Shown: one piece after another, positions 9,834 through 21,724 of the stretch | Layout: each line of letters begins with the position of its first letter | Position numbering within the stretch: the first letter of the stretch is position 1 | Origin: Sapria himalayana | Lineage: Eukaryota; Streptophyta; Magnoliopsida; Malpighiales; Rafflesiaceae | DNA: 64,000 bases | Direction: 5' to 3' | Assembly: GCA_029783825.1 (NCBI GenBank) | Contig: JAREIK010000781.1 | Location: 1,043,501-1,107,500, forward strand | The notes under the pieces: generated by a model | The model's input: the letters and a program-made list of their open reading frames with translations, nothing else | What the model was told of the DNA's origin: nothing | The model's database searches: none | Made by a program: the position numbers and the translations under genes

Positions 9834-12800
9834 GGGTGGAGAGAGAGAGGGAGGGAGAGGGGTGGAGAGAGAGAGGGAGGGAGAGGGGAGGAGAGAGAGA
9901 GAGGGAGGGAGAGGGGAGGAGAGAGAGAGAGGGAGAGGGGAGGAGAGAGAGAGAGAGAGAGGGGAGGAGAGAGAGAGAGAGAACAGGGAGAGGGGAGAAG
10001 AGAGAGAGAGATAGAGAGAGAAGAGGGAGAGGGGAGAAGAGAGAGAAGAGGGAGAGGGAAGAAGAGAGAGAAGAGGGAGAGGGGAGGAGAGAGAGAGAGA
10101 GAGAGAGAAGGGAAGAGGGAAAGAGGTATCATTTTTATTAGAGAGTCCACCGGAGTTCAAGACTTAGATTTCTAGAGAGAGGGAAAGAGATGTACTATAA
10201 TTTTTATTAGGACCAAAATCAGAGTTCAAACCTTAAATTTATAGAGATAAAGAGAGAGAGAACACAATAATGTAACAACACAGAGAACATGTATACCACG
10301 TGCAACTGCAAGTGTGGAGTGTTCCTTGTCAAAGAAGACCTACAAATTAGTATATGTGTTTTGTAGTGATTTCGGATGTAAAATAAATTAAAACTTATTT
10401 GAATCAGTAATATTTCTATTTTTATAAATTTTTATAAATCTATTTTAATTTCAATATTATAAAACTTTACTTTATTTAGACATATATTTATTTATTTTAT
10501 TATTTCTAAATGTTGATGTATTAAAATTGTTATACAAAAATTAAATAGATAATTTATAAAAATAAAGACACTTGTCATCACACATTAACATACATAACCT
10601 CATGATTCATAAATATATATGGATACAAAAAAGCAATTGGGCCACACTTTTCAACAAACAAACACACACACACTCACACTCACAACACACACAACACAAA
10701 CACAACAAAAACACTCGCACAACACACGCACACACCGCACACACACACGCCACAACACACCACACACACGCACACACAACACACACACACAACGCACACA
10801 CACCACACATACAAAAACATAACCTCGTGATTCATAAATATATATGGATACATAAAAATAATTGGGCCACACTCATACAACATACACACGCTCACACACA
10901 TACACACGCTCACACACATACACACACCACACAACACACACATGCACACACACATGCACACACACACAACACACACATGCACACACACACACAACACACA
11001 CACACAACACACACATGCACACACACACACAACACACACATGCACACACACACACACACAACACACACATGCACACACACACACACAACACACACATGCA
11101 CACACACACACACAACACACACATGCACACACACACACACAACACACACATGCACACACACACACACAACACACACATGCACACACACACACACAACACA
11201 CACATGCACACACACATGCACACACACACACACAACACACACATGCACACACACACACACAACACACAACACACACACACACACACACACACAACACACA
11301 CATGCGCACACACACAACACACACATGCACACACACACAACACACACATGCACACACACACACACAACACACAACACACACACACACACACACACAACAC
11401 ACACATGCGCACACACACAACAACACACACATGCGCACACACACACACAACGTGCGCACGCACACACACACACACACAATGATCTATCTATGTTGGTCAA
11501 AAAATTGCAAGAATCATACCTTTAAAATAATCTCCAATGATTTTTGATAAAGGTCATTAGTTGGGTCCTACAAAAAAAAAAAATGGCCCTTAAGCAAAGG
11601 CAAACCAGCATTTAAAGAAGAATGGACAAGCACGAACTAAGAAGTGTAAAAGTACCATGTCGATAGCCTGCTGAAAGTTGGCAGTGGCCTTTGCGAAGTG
11701 GATGGAGGCCTCGGCCCATTCCTGAGTTAAAAAGGCCAAAGAAGAATATGCATTTCCCAGGTTCCAAAAAGCATTATGCTTCTGAGGATCAAGCAGCACT
11801 GCCTCGTCCATCTTTGCAATTGCTTCTGCACAGCAGCACGCAGCAACAGAGGGCACCAATTTCAAAATTAAGAACAAAAGCTGCCCTTGAAACGTGACAT
11901 AAGATCTGTCTCACATTGCTGGTAATCGTCGATATACACTACGTAGTGCATATATACTGAGTAAATTTATTGTTAAATACATGCATATATACACTAAGTA
12001 GGAAAATGTTTTATACTTGGTCTACACACACTATGTATCGTAAGCATATACATGCATCCAATACATACATGCATACACACACACACACACACACACACTA
12101 AGTAGGGAATTTTATAGACTTGGTGTATAAACACTAAGTAGCATAAGTATATACATACATCCAATACATGCATACATATACTAAGAATGGAATTTTACAT
12201 ATTTAGTGTACAAATACTAATTAGTGTAAGTATATACATCCATCCAACACATGCATATGTATACTAATTAGAGACATTTATATACTTAGTGTACATACAC
12301 TAAGTAGCTTAAGTAGATACATGTATCTAATACATGCATTAATATACTAAGTAGGGAAATTTATGATTTCGTGCACTAAATAAAAAATACCTACAAAGAA
12401 GTCCCAAAAATTTTAATACTAACAAAAAGTACACCAACACATTTTAATATTTATATTTTGGTACACTAAAAATCAAAAACTCAAATTTGGTCCCCCACAT
12501 GACACATCATATTTTATGCAGAGATACACACATATATGCATAGTTATTACATCGAGATTCGAATTAAGAATTAGAATGCTTAATTAGTAAATCTAGAATC
12601 AAAAATATAATCCTGAATCGAATTTTTAGTGATTTTTTTTCACGGTATTTAATTTCTATTTCCTACATTTGCCAATTTTTTTTAATATTTTAATTTTTGT
12701 GACTATTTTTGTATTTTATTTTTTTTTTCACGTTAAATTCTTCATATCAAAGGTTAGGGTTATTTTTTTTTCCAATTTAATTAATACCTACATTTGGCAA

Positions 12801-15024
12801 TTTTTTTTAGTATTTTAATTTTTATTTTTGTGACATTTTGAGGATTTTAGTATCTTGAGAATCTATACTAAAACAATTCATGTGAATTGATTCGTGATTC
12901 AGTAATTCATTCTTCGATTCATGTATATTTTTGATTCTTTTAAAGAGTCAGGTCGTTTACTTCCTGAATTATGAATCGAATCATGAATCATACAATTTTG
13001 ACAACGGTGCATATATATACAAAAACACAAAAAAAAACTCATACATATGCATCATATGCCACATCAAATCTCTAATCACACACACATATAAATATATATA
13101 TATAGTACTAAATATAAATAAAAAATATTCATATTTTAGTGCACTAAAAATTAAAAACTCAATTTTATCCCTAGCATAACACATCCTATTTTATGTAGAT
13201 AATACACACATATATACAAAAACTCATACATATGCATAATATGTTACATTAATTCTCTAATCATGTATATATATAGTACCATGGAATAACACATGTTAAA
13301 ATTTAAATACTAATATTATAAACATAAAGTAATAATAAAAATATATATTATATCTCTCTTCAAGCTAAAACATAAAGATCTAGAAATCAAAACTTTAGAA
13401 AAATTAAAATTAAAATTTTCTTAAGATACTCATAAATATATTGACTATCTGATCTGTGGTAAAAAATATTAACTGTGATAATAATTTTATCTAATATCTT
13501 CTCATTTAAAAAATAACTAACTTCATCTACGTTCTATATCCGCTCGTCAGATATTGCAATTAAATAATACAATAAATATTTATTTGATTTGCCATATATT
13601 CTAATACATGATTATTTTTTAAATTTTTATATTTTTTTAAATTGATCAATAATAATGATAAAATTGAGAATACACAAATAATGAGTGATAAAGAATAATA
13701 TAAATTTTTAATAAGAATAATATAACACGCTCAAACATCTTGAAAGATATATTATTATTAAATAGATAACATATAATTTACCTTTATCAATCCCAAATAT
13801 AATATTCTCAAAAACTTTTAATCATATAAATAAATATTAGTAAAAATAAATATATATTTTTATTTGAGTTCTCTACAAAAATAATTCATAAAGAATAATA
13901 TAACAAGCCAAAAAAAAAAGATAGTAAAATAATAAAAACTCGTGTTAAATACTATCACATATTAATATTTATTAAATATTTACTATTAACTATAATAACA
14001 TATTAAAAGTAAAAAATATATTATAAATAACATCTAATTTCTAGTAATAGATGAGCATTAGCTCCCATGTAGATATGTCTAATGGGCTGGGCAGTCCAGG
14101 CCCAGACCGAGGCACGCTTTACTCGGCCGTGCCTAGCCCAGCATGACACAGTCTAGAACCGTGCCTTGACTGGCTCTCAGCATGGCTCATCCCGTGTAGT
14201 GCCCAGCCAGGAATGGCATGGTACAATGGCCTGAAGGCAGGGTATTTTATAAGTTAATATATCTCACTCAATATTGTGTAAAGCTCTCGATCTCGTTAAT
14301 GGATATAACTATCTCAAGTGTGACCCATACTCAAGTAGTGAGTAAATTACTAAATTAAAATTCTCTTTCATCAATCTCTATTAGGATTATGTCTTTCCAT
14401 ATTATGACACAAAATAGTGATTTCTCCACATGCAAAAAATGCACCAAATTAAGGTTTTTTTTTTGCAATTCTTCATTTTAATTTTTTTTTTACAATTCTA
14501 TTAAAACCCTAATTTGAATTTCTCCCGAAATCACTACCACATGCTAGGAGACTCCATCCTGCACACCATTATATGCAACTAGGGTTACTACCCAAAAAAT
14601 CACAGTGCACCATACATTGCCACCAACCATGCATGCCTCTGCTATCACCATTGCACGCATGCCTGCGACTATTATTTTTGTGAGAGAATTTTTAATGCTA
14701 CCCTTGCTCTTAGTTCATGTTAAAACGAAAATATCAAAACATAAATGCAAATAACACTATAAAATCAATATATCAAATCTCCTAATAAAAAGGACAACTA
14801 ATTATAGCAACACAAATATCAGGAGCTCACATTACAAAAAACAAAACTAATTACTAATATAATGGAAAACTCTTAAATTTACCAAAAGTACTCTTCTACA
14901 ATTGAACTAAATTTAATAATATCAAATAGCGATCATATAATAGTGGTATTGATTGTCATAAGGAGCCAAAGCAATAATTATTTTAAATAAATTTGTTTTT
15001 TGATGTTATTTTTAGGTTTGAGAT

Positions 15025-15070
<46 letters not shown>

Positions 15071-17745
15071 GTCTATATACATATATGTACATGCGCTTGG
15101 AAGGTGCATATACTACTCCAAAAACAATTGGTAGAAAAAAAAAGAATACAAAAAATAGAAATTCAAGAATCCAAAAAAAAAAAAGAATCCAAAAACTCTA
15201 ATCAGGCTCGAACCAAATTAATCTGAATTTAAGGAAATGAACACCCATAGATACATGTATATATAGATATACATATATATATCAAAACATGCACTGGGAA
15301 AGTGCATGTGCTACTCCAAATCAAAGGCCCATGGATCTTCATCAAACCAAATGAGATCGCAACCACCCATTAAATTTTATGTTCTTGTTTTCATGGATGT
15401 GCTTTTGCCCAGGAGTTGCATCGAGATCATACATATTGCATGTGCATTGCATGAGATCTGAGAGAGGCTAACATCTCCATAATCTCACCTCCAATAACCA
15501 GAAAAGTTACGTCCGACAAGCCTCGAACCTGAGACCTACTACTCTTTGACGAAGATACTTATCATCTCACCAAAACATGACCTCTAATTCATACAAGTAA
15601 CATTAAGATTTCTCAGGACTATTCTGATTTCCTAGGTTATCACTTTTTACTTTGAAATTCTAATTAAATGCAATGTATTAGTGTTTGTATAATCACACAT
15701 TGTATGAATCTGTCTCTCGAGTCATGTTCAAATCAGAATTCACAAGCCTAATTTTCACCATGCAAAAAAAGATGAACACGAGCAATGAGTTGGAACCTTG
15801 CTGGCGCATTCAAAAATGAACTTGAAATAAAACTCTGGTTCATCCTATAAAACTCGAAACAAAAAGTAAAAAATGCTTCATTACCAAGAATAGTCTTCTT
15901 TGGGTTTGGGTCGTTCTTAAGCGGAGCTAGTTCCAGCAGAGATGCACCCCATTTTACAAGATTCTATCCATCAACACAAGAATCAATATTTTTCCATTCC
16001 TAAAAGCTAGAACACTTGAGCTTCAACAAACAAACCACATGATTAAAAAATTAACATGCATATTCACGTGAGCATGAGAGCATTACTTTCTATCTTTCAC
16101 TACCACATATTTAGGCAGCGGCGGGCTTTTTCAAATATGGGTGAGGTAGCATCAGAATTCAGAGCCACAGAAAAACTCATGCAAGAAGCATGTTTTGGGA
16201 ATTATAATATTATAATTTAAATGTTGAGTGCTGCAGAGAAATATTTAATACAAAATAATTATGAACATGCATTTAACATTAATTTTATAGAAACATAACA
16301 ATGACAATGTTAAGACTATATAATATATGAAATGTTTATTTACATGTATGTCCTTTATTTATTGATACAAAATAATTGAAAATGATATATCTGACTATTT
16401 AATTATCACAATAAATAATAATAATAATAATAATCAGTTTGCTTTAGAAAATATATGATCTAAAATAACTCAAATCTAATTGTGACACTATCTCTATATT
16501 ATACTTTTATTCTGAATCTAGAAATAATTGTATAACTAATTTTTCCAAAAACAAAATTTAAGCAAAAAATGCAAAATTATGTAATAACCCTTCGATCTGT
16601 AATGGTGAATTTGTCATATGGGTACGACCTCTCCTAGATGAAGTCTTAGTGCGATGGCAAGTGCATTCATCTGAGAACGATAGCTCTCGAGTTCAAGACA
16701 TAACTTTTTTGATTTTCTGAGATCAGATTGTCAAGATATTAATCTCTCTCAAATCGCATGCTAAGCAATCATTTTGGGCACTAGATATGAACTTCCAGGA
16801 AATTGTCATAAAAAAATAATATATAACATAGTAGCTATCAAATAAATAAGTTTTTTTTTTTTTATAATTCTCATATGTCCTATAAAATCAATTAGTGGAC
16901 TATAATTATAATGAATGATCCATGTTCGAGAGGAGGTACTCAGCGAGCTGAGTCCCTAATTTTCTCCTACGACCTTGCCCATGCTAAATGTGGTAGTGGA
17001 TCGTGCCGGTCATGCCCAAAGGGTCAGCTCATCGTGCCATCATTCTTTTTGACGATACCAACCAAGGGTGCCACCCAGCCAAGTGTGCCATCCCAGGCCC
17101 AAATTTGGTGATATAGGCTCATATGATCATAATTATGATGGTGATTCCTTTTTGATTTCATGCCCAAGTTGAGTCCCAATATCTCCCTTGGTATGAATTT
17201 TTCTTCTCCCAACTCTTATCTTAACTTACCCCTAGCTCTTCTCGTTTCCAATCCAAAATAGGTCTGATTATTAGAAAATATGATACTAATAAGAGACTCG
17301 ACTATCTTATTTGATAAAAGTGAGTTAGCAATTAAATATTAATTAATAACTATTTTAAGTAATTAAGTTTTAATAATTAAATTTTAAATTTTATAATGTT
17401 TTTTATATTCTAAATTAAAATAATAATAATAAATTAATTGGCCCGAACTAGGCCAAAACCCAGCTCAAACCCGATCCAATGAGCAAAAACCGCCTCCGAC
17501 CTAGCCAGAATTGGCCTGTCCCAGCCCAACCCAGAATGACTTCATCACCGCTAAGCCAACAGGCCATGCCGAGCATGTTGTGATGAAGCTGTGCTGGGCC
17601 ATGCAAGAGACAATGGTTCGGTTGGGCCACCTAAAACCGAATCAGCCCAACCCGACTTGTTTGACAACTCTAAGTGAAAAGTTTATTATTGACAATCTAG
17701 AATAATATATATTTTCTTTTTTAAAATTATAAAATTTTTTATGAT

Positions 17746-17783
<38 letters not shown>

Positions 17784-20332
17784 CTACTTGCATTGTACTT
17801 GAGTACAAATATAACATTAATATCATATTTAACAAGTATAGAAAATATTTTACATTTAATATCATGACTATTGAGATGAAAATAAAATATTTATAATACT
17901 AGTCATTCATTTTAACTCTTTATTATTTAGCTGTCTATATAAATCTTAAGATTAAGATAAAATAAACAAAAAATATTTTAATATACATATTAATATATAT
18001 AAACCAAACAAAAAAATAAAAACATAATAATTAAATTTATGAAAAATTGAATAACATATTTGTACATGACAATAATATGTATGATTATAGTTATAGAAAC
18101 TCTGAATATTGACATGAATATTAAGTTCAAAGATAATAACTTTTTTATTTAGTTGATTAAAGGTAAACAACAAATTAATCTATTAAATATGAATAAGTTA
18201 TCTTGATATAAAAATACTAATTATTATTCTATCATATTATAATATAATAATTAAAATTTAAATATTTTAAATTGATAAAAATCATATGAATTTACTTATC
18301 ACATATCATTTAAGACGACGCGTAATCTACTGATCTCTTAGATATCTATCATAACATCTAAGTCTATTTTTTTGTGACTGATAATATTATTTCATATATA
18401 AATATAAACTATAACTAGATATTACAAAAATATTTACATACTTGAACGACTATAAATATTTATTATTGAGCATTTAGAATAAAACAAAAAAAAATTACTA
18501 ATATAAAATAACTCACGAAATATCTAAGATATTAATATTACTACTAACATTACCTTCAAAATTATACAAGACTATCATGATTTATATCTACACTATCATA
18601 CTATAAACACGAACTAATTATGATTATTATAAAACTAACATGTAAAATACAATACATATTTTTTTTAATTCTGCTTCTCCTTATGTACCATATTTATGAA
18701 TCTATAATTTTTATTTTTTTTTAAATTATCTTTCATAATTTTAAAATGCATTGTATTTTTATTATACAATATCATAAGCCAAATATAAAATAATTTCTTT
18801 GATTATTAATTTATTCATTTAAATTTATAATACAATACAATTTTTATTATTTTGATATTTAATTTTTTTAATAAAATTAAATATAAATTTAACAATTCAA
18901 AATTTTTTAATTGGACCTTTCCGCCACTCTTAACAAGCATGCCCCAAGGCCAACCCGATACAAAAGAGAAAGATGACAGGCCAATCAGGCTATTTCGAGC
19001 TGACCATTTATGAAGCCACGCCAACACAATGAAAATGAGAACCTATCTCATGTCATGTCAAACATGACCACAAAAAATCAGGTCATGTCGACACAACATA
19101 ACCTATTTGATAACTCTAATCATTGAGTCTACAAAAAATTAATATCTCAATAATTTCATATCAATAATTGAGTGAGATTACATCTAATAAATCTTTAACC
19201 TGCGAGTTGTCACCCTTGAACAAGATCACTCATCATAAAAACTTTAATCAATTATCTTTAATCAATAATATATCTTTAATTTAATTATACAAGTAACATA
19301 AAAACTAAAATTAATCATTAATCTTTAATCTCAATATATACAAGTAACATAAAAACTTTTCAAATAATCAATAATCGCCATAAAAATTAAAATTTAATTA
19401 TACTAAAAAAGAAAGAAGGATCTAAACTAAAAGGGATCTAAATTGAACTCTAAAATATCTTGTTCCATGATAATCATTGACCATGCAAATAAGTTTCATA
19501 ATATCCTCTCAAGAAAGAAAACATGCTGCCCATTAGTCTCATCTAACTATAGAATAGTATGTTTACTTTCAAAATATAAATTAACAAGCATCTCATGTCT
19601 CATTTTAGGTCAAAGGACGAACAAAATTGGAAGGGCTCTACAAAATCTCCTCCTTCCTCAATGACAATCCCTCTTGTCCAATGAATGTGGCATGTCCTCG
19701 CCATCTAGCCCCACATTAATGTCTCATTGTCCTTGAAAACTATAATAACGATAGAAATATAAATTCTCCACGAATTGGACATATAAATAATAACAAATAG
19801 TCTAATAAAAAATGCATTTTTAAGAATGGGATAGACATTTCGTTAACTTGCAATTGCTACGAGAAGTTTAAACAATAAAATAAACAATGTAAACCGTCGA
19901 TTATACCATTTGATTGAACACCCTTACATCTGAACCACTAAAAAACACATGGCTAAAAATGTCTTGTGAATTAACAAATCAAGAGCAAGCGTACTAACGA
20001 GGCTTCATTACTTAATTCAAAAAGCACAAAAACGAAAAGATTCAAAACGACAGAGATACCAAGCAACCCCTCAGATAGATAGATCATAACGAAATATCCT
20101 CCGACCAGTAAACATGCGACCATGTAACAAAGGAACCGTTGGTAAATTGACGAGGAATAGAGATAGAGAGAGAGAGGCAGATAGAGAGAGAGAGAGAGAG
20201 GGAGTCCTCCTTATGTGGAAGAAGAAAAGAACCAACATCTGCGTCTTTAGGATTTTTAACGTAAGTAGCTTCGGCAACTTGGCGAGCATGCTCGAACATC
20301 AGCATCTTCTCAAAATCGCTCTCCGATTCCAT
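7623..20332 (-). CDS. TOM20: Mitochondrial import receptor subunit TOM20 (six exons)
   Basis: Exons on the minus strand: 20332-20237, 15963-15885, 11825-11656, 11567-11520, 9269-9174 and 7748-7623. All have GT/AG borders and compatible phases, giving 615 nt and 204 residues, the usual length of plant TOM20. Recognisable parts are the N-terminal FEHARQVAEATY segment, LVKWGASLLEL, the TPR-like DPQKHNAFWNLGNAYSS and ATANFQQAID, then KAPQFHMEIYKHG. The last exon has a membrane anchor (CGWIILAVGIVAWVGF) and a Pro-rich tail ending in R and a stop. Plant TOM20 sits in the outer mitochondrial membrane, anchored by its C-terminus, and binds presequences for the TOM complex. Introns are 4273, 4059, 88, 2250 and 1425 bp and are packed with repeats. 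The acceptor of exon 5 (after GTATTAG) was chosen because it restores the family KAPQ motif. Confidence 0.92.
7781..8590. repeat. AACAAG/AACATG hexamer-dodecamer satellite
   Basis: Tandem units of the hexamers AACAAG and AACATG; the commonest higher-order unit is the dodecamer GAACAAGAACAT. Between about 8030 and 8450 the order is very regular; the edges mix in AACAAC and AATAAC. Every unit is a multiple of three, so all six frames stay open in parts, which produces spurious long frames. It lies wholly inside TOM20 intron 5. Confidence 0.95.
8805..9003 (-). mobile_element. tRNA-derived SINE-like element
   Basis: Read on the minus strand, about 9003 to 8930 looks like a tRNA head: TAGTTCGATTGGTAGGGAGG (A-box-like) and, about 35 bases on, GAGTTCGATCC (B-box-like, close to GGTTCGANNCC). 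An unrelated tail follows towards 8805. This Pol III promoter layout is typical of plant SINEs. It could also be a lone tRNA pseudogene. Confidence 0.55.
9606..10118. repeat. GA-rich microsatellite
   Basis: About 500 bp of (GA)n with GGGA interruptions, giving Arg/Glu/Gly frames on one strand and Ser/Leu/Pro on the other. Intronic in TOM20. Confidence 0.95.
10593..11478. repeat. CA microsatellite with higher-order CATGCACA units and a duplicated anchor
   Basis: A CA tract (about 10657-10811) is followed by a longer one (about 10871-11478), in which CAACACACACATGCAC recurs roughly every 28 bp. Each tract is preceded by a copy of the same single-copy-like anchor (about 10593-10650 and 10819-10875, ATAACCTC(A/G)TGATTCATAAA), so anchor plus CA tract was duplicated as a unit. 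His/Thr and Cys/Val frames here are artefacts. Confidence 0.9.
11993..12381. repeat. 83-bp minisatellite
   Basis: About four and a half tandem units starting ACTAA(G/T)(T/A)A(G/T)GGA and ending in CCAACACATGCAT-like sequence. Units starting at 12097, 12180 and 12263 are each 83 bp; the first is longer because of an inserted (AC)n run near 12067. Confidence 0.8.
14080..14240. mobile_element. GC-rich hAT-derivative fragment
   Basis: An isolated GC-rich island in AT-rich intron, with GGCCCAGACCGAGGCACG and similar GCCC/GGCAC clusters like the subterminal regions of the TAGAGGTGTC hAT family. Terminal repeats are no longer recognisable. Confidence 0.35.
15449..15588 (-). mobile_element. SINE-like repeat, family 1
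   Basis: On the minus strand it reads GGTCATGTTTTGGTGAGATG, then a B-box-like GGTTCGAGGCTTGTC, then a tail containing GCCTCTCTCAGATCTCATGC. It is the best preserved of eight related copies in this window (also near 16630, 22265, 46050, 60690, 61826, 62322 and 63222). Class inferred from the Pol III boxes and copy structure. Confidence 0.55.
16630..16762 (+). mobile_element. SINE-like repeat, family 1
   Basis: Plus-strand copy: GTCTTAGTGCGATGGCAAG (A-box region), CTCTCGAGTTCAAGAC (B-box region), then ATATTAATCTCTCTCAAATC and GCATGC at the end, in the same order as the copy at 15449. Confidence 0.55.
17440..17673. mobile_element. Decayed hAT derivative with right terminus
   Basis: GC-rich GGCCCGAACTAGGCC-type sequence ending GTTTGACAACTCTAA, a diverged form of the family end TTTGACACCTCTA. 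The left terminus is not recognisable. Confidence 0.45.
18905..19118. mobile_element. Decayed hAT derivative with right terminus
   Basis: Ends ACCTATTTGATAACTCTAA, again a diverged TTTGACACCTCTA end, preceded by repeated GGTCATGTCGACAC-like subterminal sequence. Left limit approximate. Confidence 0.4.
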
Positions 20333-21724
20333 CGCCTCTGCCTTATCTGTGGTATGCGGAGATGACAGGCACACTAGTCAGTCGAGGTCAGAATCAGATA
20401 GAAGAAGCAACTCAGCGGATTCAGTTCGTGGAAAAATGGCAGGCAGCAGAATTTAATATATAAATTTAAACAGATTCGACTAATTAAAAAAATATGTGGC
20501 AATTTGTTTATAAAATATACAATGAATAAAAAATATCAGTATTATAATTTATATCAACCATTCCCGTTTAGAAGTCTCCTGAAATCATTATATTTAATTC
20601 GGTCAAATAAAAATTATAATTAATTGATTAATTATGTTAACATGTCAGACCATAAAAATAAAAATAAATATATAGAGACAATTGCCGCCCTAAAAAAATA
20701 ATAAAATAATTAGGAATAATTATGTTTTGGAGCATCAGACTCATGATATTAACGTTTTGTTTTTATAATTAAAACATCAAATTCTAAAATAATTAAATTT
20801 TAGTACCTCAAACTTTTTATAATTAAAAAAACATTGAATTCTAAAATAATTAAATTTTGGTGCACTATAATTCAGAAAAAAATAAACTTTAATTTAATTA
20901 TTTCATTAACTAACATTAGAAACCATATAAGTATTTAATCTTATAGCATGCCAACAAGGGCAATATGGGATTAAAACTAACTTCCTTTACGTGCCAAAAC
21001 CAAGCAAACCACTCAATCACACATGTATTATCAGGTTACAATCAAATTGAAATACTTGTATATAAATAAAAAAATATACGGAAACACTTACATAAATATA
21101 TATAGATATAAAAATATATATAAATCAACAAACATATATATACACACACAGATATATATACACACACAGACATATATATACATACATACATATGTGTGTG
21201 TGTGTGTGCATGTGTGTGTGCGTGTGTGTGAGCACGCATGTGTATAAAACACACACAAGCACGCACACACATATATACATATACAAACATACACATACAC
21301 ACATACACCTACAAACACATACGTGTGTGTGCGTGCATGCGTGTGCGTGCGCACGCATGTGTATAAAACACACACCCACACACACACACACACATATATA
21401 TATATACACATATACATATACAAACATACACAGACACACATACACCTACAAACACATGTGTGTGTGTGTGTTAATACACAAATACACACACACACACACA
21501 TATGTGTGTGTGTGTGTGTGTGTCGATTTATTTATGGTTGAGTTCATTTTTTAAAATTATTTTTTTTTACTTAGTGCATTAAAAAATAAATTTTGGTAAA
21601 AGAAAATATAAACAAGCTTTTTTTTTAAGAAAAAAAATAGCCATTTTTCCAAATTGTATAAAGGAAAATGAAAAAAAAAATAATATACTTTAAAACCAAC
21701 ACCAGAATCTTAAGCATTACATAT
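20333..21724 (-). promoter_or_regulatory. TOM20 upstream region (ENY2-TOM20 interval)
   Basis: 1.39 kb between the ENY2 stop and the TOM20 start, both on the minus strand, so it must hold the TOM20 promoter and the ENY2 3' flank. It contains a (GA)n run within the 5' side of TOM20 intron 1 (20160-20200, just inside the gene) and a large CA/TG/TATA tract at 21127-21523. I could not assign a TATA box with confidence. Confidence 0.4.
21127..21523. repeat. Mirror-like CA/TG microsatellite cluster
   Basis: Alternating blocks of (CA)n/(TATA)n and (TG)n. The block order CACACA...ACATACACCTACAAACACA...TGTGTGTG occurs twice (about 21255-21350 and 21368-21475), and CATGTGTATAAAACACACAC recurs at 21239 and 21357. 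The CA and TG blocks could pair as hairpins. Confidence 0.85.

Larger units (their letters stand above)
9270..11519 (-). other. TOM20 intron 4
   Basis: A 2.25 kb intron dominated by a GA tract and CA tracts. Non-repetitive islands at 9270-9600 and 10120-10590 show no coding similarity that I recognise. Confidence 0.8.
11826..15884 (-). other. TOM20 intron 2
   Basis: A 4.06 kb intron: an 83-bp minisatellite (about 11993-12381), a diverged direct duplication (about 12450-12540 and 13120-13216), AT-rich DNA, a GC-rich hAT-like fragment (about 14080-14240) and a SINE (15449-15588). I see no further exon. Confidence 0.75.
15964..20236 (-). other. TOM20 intron 1
   Basis: A 4.27 kb AT-rich intron with a SINE copy (16630-16762), an (AT)n run (about 17748-17780) and two GC-richer hAT-like fragments (17440-17673, 18905-19118). 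No coding sequence recognised. Confidence 0.75.

Noticed and set aside
9542..10160. Ser/Leu/Pro and Arg/Glu/Gly frames
   Set aside because: Translations of the GA microsatellite.
10572..11547. His/Thr-rich and Cys/Val-rich frames
   Set aside because: Translations of the CA microsatellite within TOM20 intron 4.
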